Below, in pieces: positions 12,654 through 19,873 of a DNA stretch of 20,134 bases (the first letter of the stretch is position 1; every line of letters begins with the position of its first letter). This DNA comes from Actinomycetota bacterium (GTDB lineage: Bacteria; Actinomycetota; Thermoleophilia; Gaiellales; Gaiellaceae): assembly GCA_013821525.1 (NCBI GenBank), contig JACDGR010000016.1, forward strand, positions 1-20,134, given 5' to 3'. A program made the position numbers and the translations under genes. The notes below the pieces were generated by a model. That model was not told the origin of the DNA and made no database searches. It saw only the letters and a list, made by a program, of their open reading frames with translations.

Positions 12654-12965
12654 GTGACGCAACGCAGCGCTTTCGTCCTGCGCGTTCGTCCGGACAAGAT
12701 CGATGAGTACGTCAAAGCCCACGAAGACGTCTGGCCAGAACTCCTCGCAGCGCTCCGCCAGGCAGGTATTCGCAACTACTCGATCTTCCGCAACGGCAAC
12801 GACGTATTCGGATACTTCGAAGCTGACAATCTCGAGGCAGCTGCAGCGCACATGAAGGCACAGGACGTGAACGCCCGCTGGCAAGACACGATGGCGAACC
12901 TCCTAGAGGAGCGCGTGCCCAACGCAGGTCCCGCAACCCTCGAGGAGATATTTCGCCTCGAGTGA
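12654..12965 (+). CDS. rhaM: L-rhamnose mutarotase
   Basis: A 103-residue protein of the RhaM/DUF718 family, which interconverts alpha and beta L-rhamnose before isomerisation. The family framework is plain: FVLRVRPDKIDEYVKAHEDVWPELL with the catalytic-type His at H23, then IRNYSIFRNGNDVFGYFEAD and a C-terminal RWQDTMANLL. Length is the family's usual length of about 104. GTG 12654 is chosen because AGGAGGAA (12641-12648) lies five to six bases before it; the frame runs back to 12600 but that part overlaps the IS end. No other rhamnose gene is in the window. The IS right end is only 39 bp upstream, so the gene may have lost its native promoter or former neighbours, or be read from the IS. It converges on the ABC transporter cluster. 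Confidence 0.88.
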   Translation: MTQRSAFVLRVRPDKIDEYVKAHEDVWPELLAALRQAGIRNYSIFRNGNDVFGYFEADNLEAAAAHMKAQDVNARWQDTMANLLEERVPNAGPATLEEIFRLE

Positions 12966-13027
12966 TGCGGAAGGGCATGCATGCAATTTTCCCCGATTGT
13001 CGTCAGCAACTGCGATCAGACAAAGCT

Positions 13028-13777
13028 CTACGACTTGACGGCTCCCCCGAGGAAGACCTCGCCCATCTCTGGGTCGCTCAGGACGTCGGCGGCACGCGCT
13101 GAGCGGGCGACGCGGCCTTGCACGAGGACGTACGCCCAATCCGACAACTGAAGCGCTGCGTGCGCACGCTGTTCGACGAGCAGTACGGCCTTCCCACGGT
13201 CGGCAAGCGCTCGAGCCTGGTCTTCAAGTACCGACTGCACGAGAGTCGGGGCGAGCCCAGCGGTCGGCTCATCGAATATCACGACGCGCGGTGACGTCAT
13301 CAACGCACGGCCAACGGCAACCATTTTGCGTTCTCCGCCACTCATCGTGCCGACGTAACGGCGCATGTGCTCGGCGAGGACCGGGAAGAATTCTAAGACC
13401 TCCTCAATGCGTCGCGCGCGTGTCGGCTTGTCCAGCAAGTAGCCGCCCATCTCGAGGTTCTCGTGCACGCGGAGCGTCTCGAAAACGTCATCGACCTGTG
13501 GGACGTACCCGATTCCGCGTCGAACGAGCTGTTCCAGCGGGAAGCGCGTCACGTCGTGGCCGTCCAGCCTGATACTCCCGTCGAACACCTTGACGAGCCC
13601 CAGGATCGCTTTCAAGAGCGTGCTCTTTCCCGCCCCGTTCGGGCCTACCACCGAGACGAGCGATCCTTCCGAGACCGAAAGGTCGATCCCATGGACGATC
13701 TCGATGTCGCCGTAACCGGCGGTCAGCCCCTCGACCTCGAGCGCGGTTTTGCCGCCAGATTCAGAAGCGTCAGCCAA
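13028..13777 (-). CDS. livF: Branched-chain amino acid-type ABC transporter ATPase LivF
   Basis: A 249-residue cytosolic ATPase of the LivF subgroup. Walker A GPNGAGKST (45-53), Q-loop near YVPQVDD (91-97), signature MSGGERKM (145-152), Walker B VVIFDEPTAGLAP (165-177) and switch region LLVEQRAHAAL, where Gln-Arg stands in for the usual switch His, as is normal in LivF. It pairs with the LivG half of the upstream fusion protein to power uptake. The start is TTG at 13777, overlapping the stop of the preceding gene by eight bases, with GGAGG about nine bases upstream inside that gene, so the two are translationally coupled. It is the last gene of the transporter operon; no clear hairpin-plus-T terminator is visible in the 62 bp before rhaM. 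Confidence 0.92.
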   Translation of the reverse strand: MADASESGGKTALEVEGLTAGYGDIEIVHGIDLSVSEGSLVSVVGPNGAGKSTLLKAILGLVKVFDGSIRLDGHDVTRFPLEQLVRRGIGYVPQVDDVFETLRVHENLEMGGYLLDKPTRARRIEEVLEFFPVLAEHMRRYVGTMSGGERKMVAVGRALMTSPRVVIFDEPTAGLAPTLVQSVLEDQARALADRGKAVLLVEQRAHAALQLSDWAYVLVQGRVARSARAADVLSDPEMGEVFLGGAVKS

Positions 13778-15596
13778 CGAGGTAGGCCTCCTGCACTTCT
13801 TTGCGGGTGCGCAGATCCGCCATCGATCCCCTTGCGAATACCTTGCCCTGAACCATCACGATCACGGTGTCGCAGAGCCTGTCGACGGTCTCGAGCTCGT
13901 GCTCGACAAGCAGAATCGAGAGACCCTCTTCCCGTAACGCAAGGCAGGCGTCACCGAGCCGCTGCGTGAGGCGCGGACTGAGCCCTGCCGTCGGCTCGTC
14001 GAGGAGCAGCAGCGACGGCTGCGTCATCACGCCGCGCATCACCTCGAGCATGCGCTTTTGGCCGCCACTCAGATTGCCTGCGCGTTCGGCTGCCTTGTCT
14101 TCCATCTGGAACAGCGCAAGAAGGCGTCGCGCACGCTGGGTTATCTCTCGTTCCTCGGCGCCCCAGTACCGACGTCCGCGCAGCACACCCAACGCTGACT
14201 CACTACGCGCGCGCGGCGCCGCGACCACGAGATTCTCGAGGGTGCTGAGAGTCGCGAATTCGCGCGAGAGCTGAAACGTCCGGACAAGCCCGCGGCGCGC
14301 TCGACGGTAGTTCGGTGCTCGGGTTACGTCCGCACCGTCGAAGCGGACAGTTCCGCGGCCTGCACGTACGAAGCCGCTGACGATTCCGAGTGCCGTCGAC
14401 TTCCCTGCGCCGTTCGGGCCGATCAAGCCCGTGATTGAGCCGCGTTGGACGGAGAACGTCGCGCCATCGACCGCCCGGACACCTCCGAAGTCGCGGTGGA
14501 TGTCATCGACGACGAGGATGTCCTCCCGCTCATCAGCCAACCGACGATCCGCATCTCCGCGCGGAGCGATCAGCCAGTTGCTCATCGACGCTCCGTTCTT
14601 CGCGCCGTCCGCCGGCTGCTCAGCCAACTCAGCGGGTTCTGCAATGACGCGATGCCGCCTTCGAACCCCGGTCTCCGGGATCACTCCGGCGGGGCGGAAA
14701 AACAGGAAACCGATCGTGAGGCAGCCGAGAATGATCCAGCCGAGTTGGGGGATGAGCTCGGGGTTGCTCGAGATGTCCGGGAGAAACTGTACGCCTTGGA
14801 CAATCAACGTCGGAACGATGGCGGTGCCGAGGACGACCCCCCAATTGTTCCCGATACCGCCGACGATGATCGCGGTCAGCAAGGCCATGGTCTCGATGAA
14901 GAGCCACGCACCGGGCGACCAGCCACCGAGGAACCCGGCGAGCAGCGCGCCGGAGACGCCCGCCATCGCTCCTCCGACGGCCTGAACGGCAATGCGGAGC
15001 GCAACGACATTCTTGCCAATCGCGAGTGCCGCCTCTTCGTCGTCGCGCATAGCGCGAAGCAACCGGCCAAACGGACCGTCGGTAAAGCGGCGCAGGACTG
15101 CGAAGACGAGCAGGCAGATCAGGAAGACCATCCCGACGTAGGCCCAGCCACGCTTGGAAGGTTCGATCGAGTGCAGCGGATTGGGAATCAATGCGAGCCC
15201 GGCGCTGCCGTTGACGAGACTGGTTTTCGCCGAGACGAGCGTCGTTGCTGTGATCGACACGACGAGCAGCGCCATGGCCTGGTAATCGGGACGCAGCCGC
15301 TTCAAGCCGGTGATCCCCACCAGAGCGCCGAGAACGGCCGAGACCGCTGCCGCGCAGAGGATCGCGACCGGATACGGCAGGTGCGCACCGATCACGTAGT
15401 GCTGAAAGCCACCGTTTCCGCTACTCGGCCCGAGCGTCGTAATCGCGTAGGTGTACGCGCCCGCAGCTACGAGAAAGATGTACGCGAGGTTCGGCACTCC
15501 CGCGACGCCGAACTCGAGATTGAGCCCCCAGGCCGCGATCAAGAAGGTGCCGAAATCGACGAGAAGAACGACGGCGTAGTACTCCCAGCCAGTCAT
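13770..15596 (-). CDS. LivM-LivG fusion: ABC permease and ATPase in one chain
   Basis: A 608-residue protein. Residues 1 to about 305 are a LivM permease with eight to nine hydrophobic segments, AAWGLNLEFGVAGVPNLA near the start, the coupling segment GPFGRLLRAMRDDEEAALAIG (175-195) and GGIGNNWGVVLG (247-257). A charged linker (about 306-358) leads to a LivG ATPase: Walker A GPNGAGKST (393-401), FQLSREF, signature LSGGQKRM (509-516), Walker B LLLLDEPTAGLSP (529-541) and switch His in VEHELETVD. There is no stop between the halves. ATG 15596 overlaps the livH stop (ATGA). An internal ATG at 14585 in the linker has GGAG in front of it and could also give free LivG. LivM-LivG fusions are known but not the usual arrangement. 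Confidence 0.9.
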   Translation of the reverse strand: MTGWEYYAVVLLVDFGTFLIAAWGLNLEFGVAGVPNLAYIFLVAAGAYTYAITTLGPSSGNGGFQHYVIGAHLPYPVAILCAAAVSAVLGALVGITGLKRLRPDYQAMALLVVSITATTLVSAKTSLVNGSAGLALIPNPLHSIEPSKRGWAYVGMVFLICLLVFAVLRRFTDGPFGRLLRAMRDDEEAALAIGKNVVALRIAVQAVGGAMAGVSGALLAGFLGGWSPGAWLFIETMALLTAIIVGGIGNNWGVVLGTAIVPTLIVQGVQFLPDISSNPELIPQLGWIILGCLTIGFLFFRPAGVIPETGVRRRHRVIAEPAELAEQPADGAKNGASMSNWLIAPRGDADRRLADEREDILVVDDIHRDFGGVRAVDGATFSVQRGSITGLIGPNGAGKSTALGIVSGFVRAGRGTVRFDGADVTRAPNYRRARRGLVRTFQLSREFATLSTLENLVVAAPRARSESALGVLRGRRYWGAEEREITQRARRLLALFQMEDKAAERAGNLSGGQKRMLEVMRGVMTQPSLLLLDEPTAGLSPRLTQRLGDACLALREEGLSILLVEHELETVDRLCDTVIVMVQGKVFARGSMADLRTRKEVQEAYLVG

Positions 15597-16486
15597 GTCG
15601 CAGAAAGGTTCCGGCGGTTGACTCCGGCAGCGACGAAGAGGCCGCGTGGCCGGATCAGCAGCATCGCGATCAGGATGCAGAACGCAACGACGTCCTGGTA
15701 GGCCGGGCTCCAATATGCGGCACCGAGCTGGCTTGTGATGCCGACGACGAGACCGCCAATCATCGCACCATAAGGTTGCCCGATTCCGCCCAGTACCGAT
15801 GCCGCAATCATGTAGATGAGAAACGTCGAGCCTATGCTGAAGTCGAACGTGACGGTCGTGACAGCGAGGGCGACTCCTGCCGCCCCGCAGAGGAAGCCGG
15901 TCAGGAGCCACGTCAGGTCGATGATCCGCTCGGTGCGGATGCCGCAGGCCCTGGCGACCGTCCGGTTGGTCGAAGTCGCGCGCATTGCGCGGCCGACCTT
16001 TGTGCGGGTAAGCAGTAGATGAAGACCGAACATGAGCGCGACCGTGATGCTGATGATGATCAATTGCGCGAGGCTGAAGACCAACCCGGCACCTGAGACA
16101 GTCTTGCCGTACTGCTGTCCGTAGGTGACCGCGCTCGGGCCGGCAGCGATCACGATCACGCCTTGCAGGATGATGGCGGCCGCGACCGTGCCGATGATCA
16201 GGTTGACGAAGCCGGCTCCTCGTCCCCTGAGCGGGCTGAGAAAGACTCGGTTGAAGACCGCGGAGGCAATTGCGATCACAACGCCGACCGCGACCAATAC
16301 AACCCAGACGTCAAGCCCGCGATTCAGGAGGACGTAGCCGAGAAACGCCGCGAGCGTCATGAAGGCGCCGTAGGTGATGTTGAGGACGTTGCTGATGCCG
16401 AACTGCACGGTGAATCCTACGGCGCCGAGTGAGATCACCGCCCCAGCGGCGATCCCGAAGCCCAGTGTCTGGACAAAGATTCCCAT
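15593..16486 (-). CDS. livH: Branched-chain amino acid-type ABC permease LivH
   Basis: A 297-residue inner-membrane permease with about eight hydrophobic segments. Typical LivH features are AVISLGAVGFTVQFGISNVLNITYG near the N-terminus, the coupling region LTRTKVGRAMRATSTNRTVARACGI and GGIGQPYGAMIGG toward the C-terminus, ending LLIRPRGLF. Together with the LivM half it forms the translocation path. ATG 16486 has a strong GAAGGGGGG ribosome site; the reading frame continues upstream to 16561, but that part is the hairpin between genes and not protein. Its stop overlaps the LivM-LivG start by ATGA. Confidence 0.93.
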   Translation of the reverse strand: MGIFVQTLGFGIAAGAVISLGAVGFTVQFGISNVLNITYGAFMTLAAFLGYVLLNRGLDVWVVLVAVGVVIAIASAVFNRVFLSPLRGRGAGFVNLIIGTVAAAIILQGVIVIAAGPSAVTYGQQYGKTVSGAGLVFSLAQLIIISITVALMFGLHLLLTRTKVGRAMRATSTNRTVARACGIRTERIIDLTWLLTGFLCGAAGVALAVTTVTFDFSIGSTFLIYMIAASVLGGIGQPYGAMIGGLVVGITSQLGAAYWSPAYQDVVAFCILIAMLLIRPRGLFVAAGVNRRNLSAT

Positions 16487-16528
16487 CGAACCCCCCTTCG
16501 CGCGCTGCACATGGACGACCTGGATCCA

Positions 16529-16563
16529 GGTTGCGCGCCGGACGTCGTGCCCGGCGCGCAACC
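16529..16563 (-). promoter_or_regulatory. 13-bp hairpin after the binding-protein gene
   Basis: GGTTGCGCGCCGG (16529-16541) and CCGGCGCGCAACC (16551-16563) pair perfectly around a 9-base loop, five bases after the binding-protein stop codon and upstream of livH. No T run follows, so it is not a typical terminator. It may be an mRNA-stabilising or partly attenuating hairpin that keeps the binding protein more abundant than the permease, as is common in such operons. A perfect 12-bp palindrome, CCTGGATCCAGG (16519-16530), lies beside it. Confidence 0.65.
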
Positions 16564-16568
16564 GAGTC

Positions 16569-17900
16569 TTACTTCAGTGCGTTGGCGATCAGGCCGGCAC
16601 CGAACACGCTGAGCAGCCGCGGGCTCCCGTCCGTGTTGAAAGCGGTCGCTGAGAAGTTTCCGGCCGAGTTGTGGTACTGGTTGAAATGGATCTGGCCGCC
16701 TGTGCCGACGTAGTCGATCTGCTTCTTCGCCTTCAGCGCGGCGAGGCCGGCTGCATAGGTGTGAACGACGACCTTCCCCTTGCCCGCAGTCGTCACTTTC
16801 GGAATGAACTTGTTGAAGTCCGATCCCTTGCTTGAGTTCGCGGCCGTCATCGCAAGGGCCATGATGATGTCGCCGTCATAAAGACCGGCGATGACTCCGA
16901 TCCCGGAGACGACCTTGGCATCCGATGGCGAGACGTGCGATGAGGAGGCGAGTCCGGCCTTGTATGCCGCGAAGGCGGCCGAGCTCGGAGCGACGTGGTA
17001 GCCGACCAACGAGATGTTGCTGGTCACAAACGACGCGCCGAGCACCTTAGTCATGGCGTCGAAGAAATCCGGGGTCAAGGAAGCGGTTGCGGTGATCAGC
17101 GGCGGCACCTTGCCGTTGTTCAACTGCTTGTACTGAGAGAAGAACGTGGCCGCGGTCTGTGGGTCCGTGGCCGTGATGATCACCGCAGGGTTCTTCGCTT
17201 TCACGCGCGACACAACGCTCGCGTACGAGGCGGCTTCGCCCGGGATGTCGATCTTGATCGTGATCTTGATCCCGAGGCTCTTCAGTGCGCGAATGATCCC
17301 CGGGCCTGCGGTGTCGTTGCCGGCGTTGCTCTGAAGGACGATCGCTGCGCTCTTGTACTTCTTGAGTTTCGCCCAGACCGCGTAGGCAGCACCGTTCTGT
17401 GCGTCGGAGGGGGTGATCCGCCAAAAGTACTGATCGGCGGTCTTGTCGAAAGCCGGCAGGCCGGCGGCGGTGAAAAAGGGAACCTTCGCGTCATTCATTA
17501 GAGGAACGGTCACGGCAGCAGTGTTCGTCTCGAGCCCGCTCGCGAATGAGATGTTCGAGGTGGCGAGCGCACGGGCGACCGCAGGGACTGCGTCGGCTGG
17601 GTCGCCGGTGTCGTCAACTGTTGTGCAGCCCAACTGGTTTCCGAGGACGCCCCCGGCGCCGTTGACCTGTTCCGCGGCGGCATAACAGCTGAGGCTGATG
17701 AACTTACCGAGGTTCGCAGCTGGCCCACTGAACGGGGCGATCACCGCGGCGTTGATGGTGCCGGCGGAGCGGTGCGCGCTTGCACCGAGCGCGGCGGCCA
17801 GTGACAAAACGAGAACGGCGAGCGTGCCGAGCGCGAGCTTTCCAGCGGTCGTCCGGGCCCTCAAACGGCCGTGGCTCGCTGGGTGTGTCTGACCGGTCAC
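16569..17900 (-). CDS. ABC transporter substrate-binding protein (LivK/PBP1 type)
   Basis: A 443-residue secreted binding protein. The basic start (RLRARTTAGK) followed by LALGTLAVLVLSLAAALGASA is a Sec-type signal peptide, cleaved probably near ASA-H. The mature part opens TINAAVIAPFSGPAANLGK and goes on with AAEQVNGAGGVLGNQLGCTTVDDTGDP, the pattern of leucine/urea/amide-type binding proteins. No lipobox Cys is seen, so it would be released or held by the cell envelope rather than lipid-anchored. The ligand cannot be read from sequence; the neighbours point to an amino-acid-like or carboxylic compound. GTG 17900 is fixed by GGGAGGAG six bases upstream. It has its own promoter and operator-like palindrome and starts the transporter operon. 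Confidence 0.9.
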   Translation of the reverse strand: MTGQTHPASHGRLRARTTAGKLALGTLAVLVLSLAAALGASAHRSAGTINAAVIAPFSGPAANLGKFISLSCYAAAEQVNGAGGVLGNQLGCTTVDDTGDPADAVPAVARALATSNISFASGLETNTAAVTVPLMNDAKVPFFTAAGLPAFDKTADQYFWRITPSDAQNGAAYAVWAKLKKYKSAAIVLQSNAGNDTAGPGIIRALKSLGIKITIKIDIPGEAASYASVVSRVKAKNPAVIITATDPQTAATFFSQYKQLNNGKVPPLITATASLTPDFFDAMTKVLGASFVTSNISLVGYHVAPSSAAFAAYKAGLASSSHVSPSDAKVVSGIGVIAGLYDGDIIMALAMTAANSSKGSDFNKFIPKVTTAGKGKVVVHTYAAGLAALKAKKQIDYVGTGGQIHFNQYHNSAGNFSATAFNTDGSPRLLSVFGAGLIANALK

Positions 17901-17935
17901 TGTTGCTCCTCCCAGAAATGTCGATTTCGTCCTGG

Positions 17936-17964
17936 ACTATATTTGCGCAAATCTAGAATTACAA
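17936..17964 (-). promoter_or_regulatory. Sigma-70-type promoter of the transporter operon
   Basis: On the minus strand TTGTAA (17964-17959) is followed after exactly 17 bases by TATAGT (17941-17936), about 35 bases before the binding-protein GTG. Both boxes are near consensus, in an unusually AT-rich patch of this GC-rich window, so the transporter genes can be transcribed separately from the upstream catabolic genes. Confidence 0.65.
17941..17952. promoter_or_regulatory. Palindromic operator ATTTGCGCAAAT
   Basis: A perfect 12-bp palindrome lying in the spacer between the -35 and -10 boxes of the transporter promoter. A protein bound here would block RNA polymerase, so a repressor (for example GntR- or TetR-like) is likely; no regulator gene is visible next to it in the window. 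Confidence 0.55.
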
Positions 17965-17975
17965 GTTGGGTCGCT

Positions 17976-18878
17976 TCAGCAGTTGCAGCGGATTGCGAAT
18001 TCGTGCTCCTGGCCCTGCAGGGGGCTGCCAAGCCGCGCATGGTCGGCGATATGCCTGGCGACGGTCGCGCGGATCTCGCGGTCGAGCGAGTAAAGGTGGT
18101 CGACGTGGTCCTCCCAGCTGCGGTTGCCCTCCTCGGCCCACGCGAACGGCAGCCGTGGCAGCTCCCAGGTGGGCCACGGTGAGGCTGCGACTCGCAGGGC
18201 CTCGCGAAGAATTTCTCGCTGCTGCTCGGGCTCTCCGGGTCGGCCGCACGAGCAGCCGAGTGGGAAATCCAGAAACTGCGCGCGCGGCGGTCGCAGCGCG
18301 AGCACGTTCTTGCGGAGCGTCGCGATCGTCGTCGTCGGAAGTCCGCGCGCCTCGATTGCGCGCGCGAGCACCCCCGCCGCGACGTGGCACTGCGGACAGA
18401 ACGGGAGCACCAAGACGAGGTCGACGCCCATGGAGCGAAAATCCTCCACAATCCTCGGAGCAGTCTCGAGGGCGAGCTCGTCGTAGCGTGTGATCGAGCC
18501 GACCATCGAGACGGCTGCGTCGGCAAGTCGACCGATCAGTCCCTCATCCTCGAGCTCAAGCAGCCGGTCGCGCGGATAGGCGACGTTCGGGTCGGCCTCG
18601 GCAAAGACGCGGATCGGTGTGCGGTGCGCGATCAAAAGCTCGCTGGTTGGACGCTCGCGCGGCAAGAGACGGTAGCTCGTGTCTTCGGTCTCCCCGAGTC
18701 GTTTCTGGTCGGCGAAGTATGCGCCGCAGGTCGTGAGGATCCCGATCGTTGCTTGCGGGAGCGGCGTATCGAAACGGGTGAGCCGCATCGGCGGGAAATC
18801 CGGTAGCGGCGATGGCGGGACGTGCAGGATTTCGGCGCGGACACGCTCGAAGTCGAACGCCGGATCCGAGTGGGTCAC
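17976..18878 (-). CDS. GrdB-family protein with Cys in place of selenocysteine
   Basis: A 300-residue soluble protein resembling the glycine/sarcosine/betaine/proline reductase selenoprotein B family: TIGILTTCGAYF (44-55) with C51, ADPNVAYPRDRLLELEDEGLIGRLAD (95-120), then VDLVLVLPFCPQCHVAAGVL (152-171). In selenoprotein members a Sec-containing UxxC site occupies this last place; here it is C161-P-Q-C164, a likely redox pair. Additional Cys at 209, 211, 298 and 300 could bind metal or form disulfides. Such Cys homologues occur in aerobic bacteria with unknown reactions, so reductive cleavage of a C-N bond is possible but unproven. GTG 18878 overlaps the amidohydrolase stop (GTGA). It is the last gene of the catabolic unit before the transporter promoter. 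Confidence 0.75.
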   Translation of the reverse strand: MTHSDPAFDFERVRAEILHVPPSPLPDFPPMRLTRFDTPLPQATIGILTTCGAYFADQKRLGETEDTSYRLLPRERPTSELLIAHRTPIRVFAEADPNVAYPRDRLLELEDEGLIGRLADAAVSMVGSITRYDELALETAPRIVEDFRSMGVDLVLVLPFCPQCHVAAGVLARAIEARGLPTTTIATLRKNVLALRPPRAQFLDFPLGCSCGRPGEPEQQREILREALRVAASPWPTWELPRLPFAWAEEGNRSWEDHVDHLYSLDREIRATVARHIADHARLGSPLQGQEHEFAIRCNC

Positions 18879-19873
18879 AGGCCGAGCAGCTCCACCGCGT
18901 TGCCGCCGGCGATCGCTGCGATCTGAGCGGCGGTAGCGCCCGATGCCTGAACGATTGCAAGCGGATCGGAGTCGCCGACCGGGTAGTCAGTCCCCAGGAG
19001 CAGCCGATCTGCTCCGACCAGTTCGATCAGCACAGCGAGCACCTTGGGGTCATAGACGCACGTATCGAGGTAGAACGCATTGAGATACTCACTGGGGAGC
19101 TTTGTGATGTGTCCCGCAGTCGCCGGCCGATTGTGAAAGTTGCGGTCGAGTCGACCGAAGTAGTGCGGCAGAAATCCACCGCCGTGGGCCATGACGATCT
19201 TCAGGTCGGGCAGATCTTCAAGCACGCCCTCGAGGATCAGTGATGTCATCACCTTGCTCTCTTCGATCGACTGGCCGATCGAGTTCCAGAGCGCGTACTG
19301 CTGGAACCAAGGATCCTGCACACCATCCGGGTGAACGAAAGCGATCACACCGAGCTCGTCGAACGTTTCCCAGAGCGGCCGAAACGCTGGCGCGCCTAGG
19401 TACTCGCCGTCAACGCTCGCGGTCAGGTTGGCTACCGAGAAGCCGTGCTCCTTGACGGTGCGCCGCGTCTCGCCGATCGCAAGCTCGATGTCGCGCAAGG
19501 GCAGCGTAAATGAGCCAACGAACCGATGCGGGTAGCGCTTGCACAGATCGGCGATCGAATCGTTGACGCGGGCCTCGAGCTCGAGCTGCAGCGCCGGTTC
19601 CGCCCAGGCGGTGTACTGCATGACCGTTGTGGAGGACAGCACTTGCACGTCCACGCCGCGCTTGTCCATGTCGGCGAGGCGCAGTGCGGGGTTGAGCATC
19701 CGTTCGTGGGCGAGCGCCATCCGCGAGCCGGGCTCGGGCCAGGCTGCGTCGGGATGCGCTCCGAAGGCGCCGAACACCGACTGCGGGAACGTTCGCTCGA
19801 AGACCTGCGACTCGAGTACGTGCGCATGGAAGTCGACGACTGCGCTTTGCACCGCATGGACGCCAGCTGCCAT
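18875..19873 (-). CDS. Amidohydrolase of the ACMSD-like (amidohydrolase_2) family
   Basis: A 332-residue metal-dependent hydrolase or decarboxylase. The TIM-barrel metal ligands are visible: HxH in VVDFHAHVL (about 16 and 18), H181 in AFVHPDG, H230 in IVMAHGGGFLPHYFGRLDR, and D296 in LLLGTDYPVGDSDP. This layout is that of aminocarboxymuconate-semialdehyde decarboxylase and related nonoxidative decarboxylases, which act on acidic or aromatic substrates; the exact substrate is not evident. The upstream stop reads GTGATG, so the start is either GTG 19876 or ATG 19873; I chose ATG, with a one-base TGATG coupling. Position between a LeuA-like condensing enzyme and a GrdB-like protein suggests one catabolic or modification route. 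Confidence 0.85.
   Translation of the reverse strand: MAAGVHAVQSAVVDFHAHVLESQVFERTFPQSVFGAFGAHPDAAWPEPGSRMALAHERMLNPALRLADMDKRGVDVQVLSSTTVMQYTAWAEPALQLELEARVNDSIADLCKRYPHRFVGSFTLPLRDIELAIGETRRTVKEHGFSVANLTASVDGEYLGAPAFRPLWETFDELGVIAFVHPDGVQDPWFQQYALWNSIGQSIEESKVMTSLILEGVLEDLPDLKIVMAHGGGFLPHYFGRLDRNFHNRPATAGHITKLPSEYLNAFYLDTCVYDPKVLAVLIELVGADRLLLGTDYPVGDSDPLAIVQASGATAAQIAAIAGGNAVELLGL

Noticed and set aside
14445..15701. 418-residue plus-strand open frame in the transporter region
   Set aside because: Asp/Arg-rich shadow of the LivM-LivG gene, which has intact ABC motifs.
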